58,085 nt of DNA from Streptomyces olivochromogenes. GTDB taxonomy: Bacteria; Actinomycetota; Actinomycetes; Streptomycetales; Streptomycetaceae. Shown here piece by piece: positions 26,816-35,984 of the stretch. The notes under the pieces were generated by a model that saw only the letters and a program-made list of their open reading frames with translations, was not told the DNA's origin and made no database searches. Position 1 is the first letter of the stretch; each line of letters opens with the position of its first letter. The translations under genes and the position numbers were made by a program. The stretch lies in assembly GCF_021538895.1 (NCBI RefSeq), contig NZ_JADDRL010000056.1, forward strand, positions 1 to 58,085. The letters are read 5' to 3'.

Positions 26816-26843
26816 GGGGGTCCCCCCGGACGAAGTCTGGGGG
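26816..26843. repeat. Dispersed palindromic element, variant copy
   Basis: On the minus strand: CCCCCAGACTTCGTCC followed by GGGGGGACCCCC. It shares the CCCCCA...ACTTCG...GGGGG-ACCCCC layout of the elements at 14462, 29856, 57996 and 58053 but lacks the AGCTCTCGA/CTCGAGC arms. Located 4 bp from the hairpin at the DUF2550 stop. Confidence 0.7.
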
Positions 26844-26876
26844 AGCGTCAATGTCGCTTAGTGAGCTTTAACTCCG

Positions 26877-28700
<1,824 letters not shown>

Positions 28701-28766
28701 GCTGCGCCTCCCTCTTTGTCGGGGGTGTCAGGGGCATGACTGAGCCTTCACGCCCACAGTGCCGCG

Positions 28767-28795
28767 AGAATAGAAAGGTCTGGACCACGGGTCAA
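28767..28795 (-). promoter_or_regulatory. Chitinase promoter
   Basis: On the minus strand, TTGACC (28790-28795) and TATTCT (28767-28772) are separated by exactly 17 bp, a strong vegetative-type promoter directed at the chitinase. The spacer is occupied by one copy of the 12-bp operator repeat. Confidence 0.75.
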
Positions 28796-28808
28796 TAGGT
28801 CTGGACCA
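28776..28808 (-). promoter_or_regulatory. Pair of DasR-type operators (dre) at the chitinase promoter
   Basis: The 12-mer AGGTCTGGACCA (TGGTCCAGACCT on the coding strand) occurs at 28776-28787 and again at 28797-28808, 21 bp apart, two helical turns. This is the classical direct repeat of Streptomyces chitinase promoters and matches the published DasR consensus (ACTGGTCTAGACCACT type). DasR is the GntR-family sensor of N-acetylglucosamine metabolism. One copy overlaps the promoter spacer, the other lies just upstream of -35. Confidence 0.85.
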
Positions 28809-28824
28809 CCTGTCCGATGACCGG

Positions 28825-29466
28825 CTAGATCCCCAACTCCTGAGCCAGCACGGCCGCTTGGACCCGGCTGCGCAGCCCCAGCTTCCCCAGCAGACGGCTG
28901 ACGTGCGTCTTCACGGTCGCCTCCGCCATGTCGAGCCGCTCCGCGATGCCCGCGTTGGACAACCCTTGCCCGAGGCACGCCAGCACCTCACGCTCGCGCC
29001 GCGTCAGCGCGTCGAGCACCGCTGGATCGGCGCTCGTCTCCCGCACCGGCCCGGCGGCGAACTCGGCGATCAGCCGCCGGGTGACGGCCGGGGCGACGAT
29101 CCCCTCCCCGCGTGCCACCGTGCGCACCGCCTCCAGCAGGTCCTTCGCCTCCGCGTTCTTCAGCAGGAACCCGGCCGCACCGGCCCGCAGCGCCCCGAAC
29201 ACGTACTCGTCGAGGTCGAAGGTGGTCAGCACGAGGACGTCCGCGAGCCGCTCCGCGACGACCTTGCGGGTCGCCGACACCCCGTCCAGGCGCGGCATCT
29301 GCACGTCCATCAGCACCACGTCGGGCCGCAACTCCCGGGCCAGTTCGACCGCCCGCTCTCCGTCCGCCGCCTCGCCGGCCACCTCGATGTCGGGCGCGCT
29401 GCCCAGGATGAGCACCAGGCCGGCGCGCACGGCGGACTGGTCCTCGGCGACCAGGACACGGATCAT
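28825..29466 (-). CDS. NarL/LuxR-family response regulator
   Basis: 213 residues from the ATG at 29466 (MIRVLVAEDQSAVRAGLVLIL); a longer reading upstream lies inside the kinase gene. The receiver domain has D8/D54 (DVVLMDVQMPRLDG) and the TTFDLDEYVFGALRAGAAGFLLKNA switch region. The C-terminal LuxR helix-turn-helix is LTRREREVLACLGQGLSNAGIAERL with VKTHVSRLLGKL. It overlaps the kinase stop by 4 bp (ATGA), so the pair is translationally coupled. It is adjacent to the chitinase but the order and hairpins do not show a link; the target is unknown. Confidence 0.94.
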   Translation of the reverse strand: MIRVLVAEDQSAVRAGLVLILGSAPDIEVAGEAADGERAVELARELRPDVVLMDVQMPRLDGVSATRKVVAERLADVLVLTTFDLDEYVFGALRAGAAGFLLKNAEAKDLLEAVRTVARGEGIVAPAVTRRLIAEFAAGPVRETSADPAVLDALTRREREVLACLGQGLSNAGIAERLDMAEATVKTHVSRLLGKLGLRSRVQAAVLAQELGI

Positions 29467-30674
29467 TCGGGATCTCCTTCGGCCACAGGCAGACGGGCGC
29501 GTACGGTCCACAGCGCGCCGTCGGGACCGGCCTCGAAGCTGCCGCCCAGCAGCGCCGCCCGCTCCCGCATCCCGATCAGACCGGCGCCGGAACCGGGGGC
29601 GCCGGGGCCCGCCCTGAGGCCGTACGGGCTGGTCACATGGACGTGCAGGGCGCCGTCGTCCTCGCTGAGCGCCACCCGGACGCGGCCGCTCGCCGCGTGC
29701 TTGAGGGCGTTGGTCAGCGATTCCTGCACGATACGGTAGGCGGCCAGCTCGACCGGCGCGGGCACCCGGCCGTGGACGGCGCTGAGGCTGACGTCGAGGC
29801 CGTTGGCGCGGGCGCCGTCGACGAGGTCGGCGACGCCGTCGAGGGTCGGGGGCATGGGGGTACCTCCCTGCTCGAGCGAAGCCGAGAGCTTGGGGGACGG
29901 TTCGTCCTCGCCGTCGCCCGCCCGCAGGATCCCGATCAGCCGCCGCATCTCGGCGAGCCCCGCCACACTGTTCTCACGGATGACGGCCAGGGCCTGCCGG
30001 GAGGTCCCGGGGTCGTCGATGGACAGCGCGGCCGTGGAGTGGATGGCGATCGCCGACAGGTGGTTGGCGACCATGTCGTGCAGCTCCCGGGCCACCCGGG
30101 CGCGCTCGGCGGTGACCGCCTGGGTGCGGTCCATCTCGGCCAGCAGCGCGGTCTGTTCGGCCCGCAGCCGGGCGGCCTCGGCCGCGTCGCGGTGGTTGCG
30201 CACCACCCAGCCGGTGGACGCCGGCGCCAGCGCGACCACGCCCACGCCGACACCGATCAGCAGAGCCTGCGGATCGCGCCAGAGCGCGGCCGGCACGACA
30301 CCGCTGATCACCGTGAGCAGACCGGTGACCCAGGGGATGCGGCGGGCGGCGGCCGGCGTGCCGTACAGGACCGCCGAGTACATCAGGTCCGTGTACAGCA
30401 CGATCGTGACGACGTTGCCCAGGGTCACCGTGTCCGCGACGATCGCGGCCGTACCGATCAGCAGGGCGGGCCGGGGCCGGGTGCGGCGCAGCAGCTCGCA
30501 GGCGGCGGTCACGGTGAGTGGCACCAGGGGGGCCCAGCGCTGCGGCCACAGGGCCAGGTCGTCCGAGGGCAGCCGCGGCGCGATGCCGAGCGCCCACAGC
30601 AACAGCCCCCCGAGCAGCCCGCCCACGGCGATGCGCACGTCGTCGCGGTGCGGGCGGGGGAGTGTCAGGGCCAT
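29463..30674 (-). CDS. Sensor histidine kinase (HPK7/NarX-like)
   Basis: 403 residues from the ATG at 30674 (MALTLPRPHRDDVR, GGAGG just upstream). Four to five membrane spans occupy about 14-155 with no extracytoplasmic domain of note, then a coiled linker and the HisKA_3 dimerisation motif ARVARELHDMVANHLS with H199. The ATP-binding N-box is QESLTNALKHA, followed by GLIGMRERAALLGG. Residues about 260-276 (PKLSASLEQGGTPMPP) are the translation of a dispersed palindromic repeat inserted in frame between the dimerisation and ATPase domains. The signal sensed is unknown. Confidence 0.93.
   Translation of the reverse strand: MALTLPRPHRDDVRIAVGGLLGGLLLWALGIAPRLPSDDLALWPQRWAPLVPLTVTAACELLRRTRPRPALLIGTAAIVADTVTLGNVVTIVLYTDLMYSAVLYGTPAAARRIPWVTGLLTVISGVVPAALWRDPQALLIGVGVGVVALAPASTGWVVRNHRDAAEAARLRAEQTALLAEMDRTQAVTAERARVARELHDMVANHLSAIAIHSTAALSIDDPGTSRQALAVIRENSVAGLAEMRRLIGILRAGDGEDEPSPKLSASLEQGGTPMPPTLDGVADLVDGARANGLDVSLSAVHGRVPAPVELAAYRIVQESLTNALKHAASGRVRVALSEDDGALHVHVTSPYGLRAGPGAPGSGAGLIGMRERAALLGGSFEAGPDGALWTVRARLPVAEGDPE
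29856..29896. repeat. Dispersed palindromic element, copy B (inside the kinase gene)
   Basis: Reverse-complement copy of the element at 14462: CCCCCAAGCTCTCGGC, TTCG, CTCGAGCAGGGAGGTACCCCC. Here it is in coding sequence and keeps the frame, giving SPKLSASLEQGGTPMP in the kinase linker. Confidence 0.85.
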
Positions 30675-30826
30675 GCCTCCATCCAACACGGCGCGCGAGC
30701 CCGCTGCCTGCTCCTCGGGAACGGTCCGGAACTGCATCTTTCGATGTACCGCGAGTTCGTCGGCGGCGACGACGCGGCCCGCGGATCCGGCCGGGAGCCT
30801 GGAAGGGGGAACGAGAGGAGCGAGAC

Positions 30827-31372
30827 GTGATCGTCGGGTTGATCGTCGCCTGTGAGGTGGCCTTCTGGGTGCTGCTCGCGGCCGGACTGGCCTTCCGCTA
30901 CGGCCTGCGGATGCCGCGCACGGGTCTGGCCCTGCTGCTGTGCGAGCCGCTGCTGGAGGTCGTGCTGTTCGCCGTCACCGCGATCGACCTCAAGAACGGC
31001 GCGGAACCCGACTGGCGGCACGGACTCGCCGCCGTGTACATCGGGTTCACCGTGGGGCTCGGGCACTCCACGATCAAGTGGGCCGACGCCCGGGTCGCCC
31101 ACCGCTTCGCCGGCGGCCCGCCGCCCGTCAAGCCGCCCAGGTACGGCACGGCCCGCGCCGTCCACGAGTGGAAGGTCGCGGGCCGCTGGATCCTCGCGTC
31201 ACTGGTCGCCGTCGCCCTGCTCCAGGCCGCGGTCTGGTACGTCGGCGACGACGGCGAGACCGGTTCGCTGCGGGCGTGGCAGCTGAGGATGGTGTGGCTG
31301 ATCGGCATCAACCTGATCATCGCGACGAGCTACACCCTGTTCCCGAAGCGGCGTCCCGCCGACGGGAGCTAG
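30827..31372 (+). CDS. Integral membrane protein of unknown function
   Basis: 181 residues from GTG 30827 (MIVGLIVACEVAFWVLLAAG) after GAGAGGAG. About five hydrophobic spans: 2-24, 33-52, 64-80, 113-131 and 143-162. A hydrophilic loop with PPPVKPPRYGTARAVHEWKVAGRW lies between spans 3 and 4. No family recognised. It is divergent from the kinase and converges with the adenosyltransferase gene, overlapping it by 4 bp through a shared CTAG. Confidence 0.8.
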   Translation: MIVGLIVACEVAFWVLLAAGLAFRYGLRMPRTGLALLLCEPLLEVVLFAVTAIDLKNGAEPDWRHGLAAVYIGFTVGLGHSTIKWADARVAHRFAGGPPPVKPPRYGTARAVHEWKVAGRWILASLVAVALLQAAVWYVGDDGETGSLRAWQLRMVWLIGINLIIATSYTLFPKRRPADGS

Positions 31373-31941
31373 CGCTCCCCGCCGGGCACCCACAGGACAT
31401 CGCCCGTGGTGCCGTTGGCTGTCCGCGCCAGGATGAACAGCAGGTCCGAGAGCCGGTTGAGGTAGGTGGCGGTCAGCGGGTTCATGATCTCGCCGTGTGC
31501 CTCCAGGGCCGCCCAGGTCGACCGTTCCGCGCGGCGTACGACCGTGCACGCCTGGTGCAGCAGGGCGGCGCCCGGCGTGCCTCCCGGAAGGATGAAGGAG
31601 CGCAGCTTCTCCAGCCGCTCGTTGAAGCGGTCGCAGTCCGCCTCCAGCTTGTCGATGTAGAACTGCTCCACCCGCAGGGGCGGGAACTCGGGGTTCTCCA
31701 CCACCGGAGTCGACAGGTCCGCACCCACGTCGAACAGGTCGTTCTGCACCCGGGTGAGGACCTTGACGACCTCCTCGTCCAGGCTGCCCAGGGCGATCGC
31801 CGTGCCGATCACCGCATTCGCCTCGTTGGCATCGGCGTACGCCGAGATCCGCAGATCGGTCTTGGCGACCCGGCTCATGTCGCCGAGAGCGGTGGTGCCC
31901 TTGTCGCCGGTCCTGGTGTAGATGCGCGTCAGATTGACCAT
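31369..31941 (-). CDS. Cob(I)yrinic acid a,c-diamide adenosyltransferase (PduO type)
   Basis: Adenosylates cob(I)alamin using ATP to make coenzyme B12. 190 residues from the ATG at 31941 (MVNLTRIYTRTGDKGTTALG). PduO signatures: TRTGDKG-T ATP loop, the RISAYADANEANAVIG helix, and the C-terminal RRAER and LNRLSDLLFILAR motifs. It supplies cofactor for methylmalonyl-CoA-type mutases, in keeping with the epimerase and MeaB genes elsewhere in the window. Confidence 0.95.
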   Translation of the reverse strand: MVNLTRIYTRTGDKGTTALGDMSRVAKTDLRISAYADANEANAVIGTAIALGSLDEEVVKVLTRVQNDLFDVGADLSTPVVENPEFPPLRVEQFYIDKLEADCDRFNERLEKLRSFILPGGTPGAALLHQACTVVRRAERSTWAALEAHGEIMNPLTATYLNRLSDLLFILARTANGTTGDVLWVPGGER

Positions 31942-31954
31942 GTGGCCAGCGTAG

Positions 31955-32704
31955 TTACGCCCCGGCCGTACGGAACACACGTGTGCCCACCGTCACGGCG
32001 AGCGCCGCGAAGGCGACGGCCACCAGGACGCCGTACAGCATGTGCGCCGTTGTGTAGGAGCCGACGTACGCGTCGCGCACCGCGTCCACCAGATAGCGCA
32101 GCGGCACGAGGTGCGAGAGCGCGTCCAGCCAGGCCGGCGCGAGGGTCATCGGGAGCATCAGGCCGGACAGGAGCATCGACGGCATCGTCAGCGCGTTGAT
32201 CGCCGGACCGAACTCCTGCGGGGTGCGGACGCGCATCGCCAGCGCGTAGGACAGGGACGCCAGGGCGACGGTGAGCAGCGCGACGAACGCGAAGCCGATG
32301 AGCACACCGGGCAGCGGGGCGCGCAGGCCCATCGCCGTCGCGGCCAGCACCAGCAGCACCGCCTGGAAGACGAACACGGTGGCGTCCCGCAGCACCCGGC
32401 CGAGCAGCAGGGCGAGCCGGCTGACGGGGGTCACCCGCATCCGCTCCACCACCCCCTGCCCGTTCTCGATGATGATCGCGAAGCCGGCGAAGGACGCTCC
32501 GAACAGGCCGAGTTGGAGCAGCAGCCCGGGGACCAGAAGTTGCCAGGAACTGCCCCGCCCGCCCAGTGGCAGGCCGGTCAGGAGCGGGCCGAAGAACAGC
32601 AGGTACAGCAGCGGCATCAGCACACCGAAGAGCAGGGCGAAGCGGGAGCGCAGGGACTGGCGCAGGTAGCGGCCGTAGATGAGCGCGGTGTCGTGCAGGA
32701 GCAT
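31955..32704 (-). CDS. ABC-2 type transporter permease (DrrB-like)
   Basis: 249 residues with six membrane spans and the ABC-2 membrane signature around NALTMPSMLLSGLMLPMTLAPAWL. The N-terminal amphipathic part is MLLHDTALIYGRYLRQSLRSR. It pairs with the ATPase 16 bp upstream to form an exporter; the DrrAB-type pair exports drugs or lipids in related organisms, but the substrate here is unknown. It ends 13 bp from the adenosyltransferase start. Confidence 0.92.
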   Translation of the reverse strand: MLLHDTALIYGRYLRQSLRSRFALLFGVLMPLLYLLFFGPLLTGLPLGGRGSSWQLLVPGLLLQLGLFGASFAGFAIIIENGQGVVERMRVTPVSRLALLLGRVLRDATVFVFQAVLLVLAATAMGLRAPLPGVLIGFAFVALLTVALASLSYALAMRVRTPQEFGPAINALTMPSMLLSGLMLPMTLAPAWLDALSHLVPLRYLVDAVRDAYVGSYTTAHMLYGVLVAVAFAALAVTVGTRVFRTAGA

Positions 32705-32720
32705 CGGTTCGGTCCTCGTC

Positions 32721-33506
32721 CTATACGGCTACGGGGGCGGCGTCGGCCGGGGAGGGGCCGCGGCCGGTGATGGCGAGAAACGTGTCCTGGAGCGAGGCGT
32801 CGAGCGAGCCGCCGTACTGAAGCTTCAGCGCGCCGGGTGTGCCCTCGGCCGCCACCACGCCCCGGTCGACGATCACCAGCCGGTCGGCGAGGGCGTCGGC
32901 CTCGTCCAGATAGTGGGTGGTGAGGAAGACCGTCGTGCCGTGCCGGTCGCGCAGGCGACGGATCAGGTCCCACAGGTCGGCGCGGCTCGCGGGATCGAGG
33001 CCGGTCGTCGGCTCGTCCAAGAAGAGCACCACCGGGCGGTGGGTGAGCGCCATGGCGATGTCCAGCCGGCGCCGCTGGCCGCCGGAGAGCTGGGCCGTCC
33101 TGCGGTCGAGCAGCTCGGTGAGGTCCAGGTCGTGGGCCAGTTCCCGGGCGCGTTCCCTCGCCCGGTCCTTCGGCAGCCGGTACAGGCGCCCCTGGGTGAC
33201 CAGTTCCTCCCGCACGGTGATCTGCCCGTCCACCCCGCCGGACTGGGCGACGTGGCCGATGACCCGGCGGACGGCGGCCGGGTCGCCGGCCAGGTCGTGA
33301 CCGGCGACCGTGGCGGCGCCGCCGGTGGGCCTCAGCAGGGTGGTGAGCATGCGCAGGGTGGTCGTCTTGCCGGCGCCGTTCGGGCCGAGGAAGCCGAGGA
33401 TCTCGCCGGGCCGCACGCGGAGGTCGATGCCGCGCACGGCCTCCACGGGGCCGCGTTTCGTCTGGAAGGTGCGGGCCAGTCCGGCCGCGCTGATGACCGC
33501 TGTCAT
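32721..33506 (-). CDS. ABC transporter ATP-binding protein (DrrA-like)
   Basis: 261 residues. Walker A GPNGAGKTTTLRML, signature LSGGQRRRLDIAMAL, Walker B VVLFLDEPTTGLDP and the switch His in VFLTTHYLDEADAL. Works with the adjacent ABC-2 permease. It is divergent from a TetR regulator with an 79-bp gap, so repression by that regulator is likely. Confidence 0.93.
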   Translation of the reverse strand: MTAVISAAGLARTFQTKRGPVEAVRGIDLRVRPGEILGFLGPNGAGKTTTLRMLTTLLRPTGGAATVAGHDLAGDPAAVRRVIGHVAQSGGVDGQITVREELVTQGRLYRLPKDRARERARELAHDLDLTELLDRRTAQLSGGQRRRLDIAMALTHRPVVLFLDEPTTGLDPASRADLWDLIRRLRDRHGTTVFLTTHYLDEADALADRLVIVDRGVVAAEGTPGALKLQYGGSLDASLQDTFLAITGRGPSPADAAPVAV

Positions 33507-33585
33507 ACGGCCAGAAAAACAGAGTCCATGAAATTTTGCAACGACCCCAAGTTTTCAATCGGCCCAGCGAAGCTAGGATTCGGAC

Positions 33586-34227
33586 ATGGCAGAAGGGCTC
33601 CGGGAGCGGAAGAAGCGGCAGACCAGGCAATACATCTCGGATGTCGCCACGGGCCTGTTCATCGAGCGCGGATTCGACGCGGTGACGGTGGCGGAGATCG
33701 CCGACGCGGCCAATGTCTCCGTCAACACGGTCTACAACTACTTTCCGGCCAAGGAGGACCTCTTCTTCGACCGCTCCGCCGGACTGACCGACCGGCTGGC
33801 CCGTTGGGTGCGCGGCCGGGGCGCGGGCGAGTCGGCCGCCGCGGCGGTCCTGCGCGAGCTGCGCGAGGAGGTCGAGGCGGTCTCGCCCCGGGTCGGCCTG
33901 ATCGCCGACTACGCCCGCTTCATGCGGGTGATCGAGGAGGCGCCCGCGCTGCGCTCCCGGCTGTGGGCGATCCAGCAGGAGGTCCAGTCCGGTCTGGAGG
34001 CGGCCCTGCGGGAGGAGACCGGCGCCGCGGACGACGACCCGCTCCCCGGTCTGATGGCGGGTCAGATCAACTGGGCGCACGCCGCCGTCATGTCCGCCAT
34101 CGCCTGCGAGATGATCAAAGGCCGTGATCCGCGTGAAGTGTCCCGAGAGGTGCTGGTCCTCCTCGAAGACATAGAGGATCTGCTGAGTGAAAAGGTGCTC
34201 AACTACGCCGTCCGAGGCTTGGAATGA
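33586..34227 (+). CDS. TetR-family transcriptional regulator
   Basis: 213 residues from the ATG at 33586. The N-terminal helix-turn-helix is FIERGFDAVTVAEIADAANVSVNTVYNYFPAKEDLFFDR, a textbook TetR domain (quoted in part from residues 22-60). The C-terminal ligand domain is divergent. It is transcribed away from the ABC exporter; TetR repressors in this arrangement usually control the exporter and respond to its substrate. The gap at 33507-33585 is AT-richer than the surroundings and contains the probable operator, but no clear palindrome was identified. Confidence 0.93.
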   Translation: MAEGLRERKKRQTRQYISDVATGLFIERGFDAVTVAEIADAANVSVNTVYNYFPAKEDLFFDRSAGLTDRLARWVRGRGAGESAAAAVLRELREEVEAVSPRVGLIADYARFMRVIEEAPALRSRLWAIQQEVQSGLEAALREETGAADDDPLPGLMAGQINWAHAAVMSAIACEMIKGRDPREVSREVLVLLEDIEDLLSEKVLNYAVRGLE

Positions 34228-34351
34228 CCCCTGCCGGTGTGATGTCCGTCAGTTGAGACGTGACGCGCGTTACTTACCGGTCACACAGCCCCTCACGACC
34301 GCTATCGTCCGCCGAAGAGGCGTACGTAAACAGCGTGTAAGGGGAGTCGGA

Positions 34352-35200
34352 GTGGCACGGAAGCTTGCCGTCATCGGGGCCGGTCTCATGGGTTCCGGCA
34401 TCGCCCAGGTCTCCGCGCAGGCGGGCTGGGACGTCGTCCTGCGTGACGTCACCGACGAGGCACTGAGGCGTGGCACCGACGGCATCAAGGCCTCGTACGA
34501 CAAGTTCGTCGGCAAGGGGAAGATGGAGGCGCACGACGCCGACACCGCCCTCGCCCGCATCACCGCGACCACCGACCTGGACGCCGCCGCCGACGCCGAC
34601 ATCGTCGTGGAGGCCGTCTTCGAGAAGCTGGAGGTCAAGCACGAGATCTTCCGCACGCTCGACAAGATCGTGCGCGAGGACGCCGTGCTCGCCTCCAACA
34701 CCTCCGCGATCCCGATCACCAAGATCGCGGCGGCCACCGAGCACCCGGAGCGGGTCGTCGGTGTGCACTTCTTCTCGCCGGTGCCGATGATGCAACTCGT
34801 CGAACTCGTCCGGGGCTACAAGACCAGCGACGAAACCCTCGCCACCGCGCGGGAGTTCGCCGAGTCCGTCGGCAAGACCTGCATCGTCGTCAACCGGGAC
34901 GTGGCCGGCTTCGTCACGACCCGCCTGATCTCGGCCCTCGTCGTCGAGGCGACCAAGCTCTACGAGTCGGGCGTCGCGACCGCCGAGGACATCGACCTGG
35001 CCTGCAAGCTGGGCTTCGGCCATGCCATGGGCCCGCTCGCCACGGCGGACCTCACCGGCGTCGACATCCTGCTGCACGCCACCAGCAACATCTACACCGA
35101 ATCGCAGGACGAGAAGTTCGCTCCGCCGGAGCTGATGCGCCGGATGGTTGACGCCGGTGACATCGGGCGCAAGAGCGGGCAGGGCTTCTACACGTACTGA
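34352..35200 (+). CDS. 3-hydroxybutyryl-CoA dehydrogenase
   Basis: NAD(P)-dependent enzyme interconverting 3-hydroxybutyryl-CoA and acetoacetyl-CoA. 282 residues from GTG 34352 (MARKLAVIGAGLMGSGIAQ), with GGGGAG upstream; the longer in-frame reading is not conserved. Motifs: Rossmann GAGLMGSGIA, catalytic SNTSAIPIT, the His/Glu region HFFSPVPMMQLVELV and VNRDVAGFVTTRL, ending DIGRKSGQGFYTY. It would feed the butyryl/crotonyl-CoA and ethylmalonyl-CoA routes, related to the thiolase at 51508. Confidence 0.94.
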   Translation: MARKLAVIGAGLMGSGIAQVSAQAGWDVVLRDVTDEALRRGTDGIKASYDKFVGKGKMEAHDADTALARITATTDLDAAADADIVVEAVFEKLEVKHEIFRTLDKIVREDAVLASNTSAIPITKIAAATEHPERVVGVHFFSPVPMMQLVELVRGYKTSDETLATAREFAESVGKTCIVVNRDVAGFVTTRLISALVVEATKLYESGVATAEDIDLACKLGFGHAMGPLATADLTGVDILLHATSNIYTESQDEKFAPPELMRRMVDAGDIGRKSGQGFYTY

Positions 35201-35390
35201 CACACCCGTACGTAACCACCAACGAAACCGCACAATCCCCGAGGGGCATCACCCGCGGGGGTGAATTCGGTATCGGTTCGCTCACAGACGGCAACCTCGT
35301 CGCCGCTGGAGCAGTCAGACGATGCACAGCACCGTCTAGGAGCACACGGACGACACGGAGCACGAACGCCGAAACTCTCGGGGAGCGCAT

Positions 35391-35714
35391 ATGCACATCA
35401 GGGGCGACCACGCCGAGCTGGTCGTCGGGGGCCGCCTCGACGTCCGCAGCGCGGCGGACGCCCGTACGGTCCTGCACACGGCCGTCGACCGCGGTGTCGG
35501 CGACCTGGTGCTCGACCTGTCCGAGCTGGACTCCTGGGACGCCACCGGACTCGGGGTGATCATGGGTGCCCACCGGCGGGCGGGCCGCTGCGGCCGCCGC
35601 CTGGTGCTGCGCGACGTACCGCCGCAGATGCAGCGCCTGCTGGTGGCCACCCGGCTGCACCGGATCCTGGCCATCGAGGGGGGCATCGGCGTGGAGTCGC
35701 TGCCCCGCGTGTGA
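35391..35714 (+). CDS. STAS-domain protein (anti-sigma antagonist-like) without the usual phospho-Ser
   Basis: 107 residues; one STAS domain: LVVGGRLDVRSAADARTVL, DLVLDLSELDSWDATGLGVIMGAHRRA. In phospho-regulated antagonists such as SpoIIAA the loop reads D-S-S-G-L-G, with the first Ser phosphorylated by the anti-sigma kinase. Here it is D50-A51-T52-G-L-G: Ala replaces the target Ser. No anti-sigma kinase gene is adjacent. The ATG has GGGGAG upstream. It is followed after 270 bp by the large P-loop membrane protein. Confidence 0.88.
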   Translation: MHIRGDHAELVVGGRLDVRSAADARTVLHTAVDRGVGDLVLDLSELDSWDATGLGVIMGAHRRAGRCGRRLVLRDVPPQMQRLLVATRLHRILAIEGGIGVESLPRV

Positions 35715-35984
35715 CGCCTCGACCAGGTGTGACCCCGGCGACGGGGGAGACCCGGGCGGACACGGCGAACCGCACGTCACGCGCAATCCTCACGAGACTG
35801 TGACGTCTCGGTCGGCTCGGTACCCCGGGCTGTCGGAGATACTGTGCGAAGGTTTAAGGTTCGGTCGCCCGCTGCCTCGCAACCCTCAAGCGGGACCGGA
35901 CCAGAAGCGACAGCGCGGTGTGCAACAGGCCGGGAGGGGCCGGCCGAATCACGGCACACGACGCTTTTGGGGGGCTTGGAACCT

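Noticed and set aside
30774..30826. Upstream extension of the membrane protein gene (start at 30518)
   Set aside because: The longer reading is antisense to the kinase gene and Arg/Ala-rich; GAGAGGAG directly precedes the GTG at 30827.
35201..35984. Riboswitch (for example ydaO or cobalamin) in the gaps around the STAS gene
   Set aside because: No conserved core of a known riboswitch could be recognised; only short GC hairpins are present.
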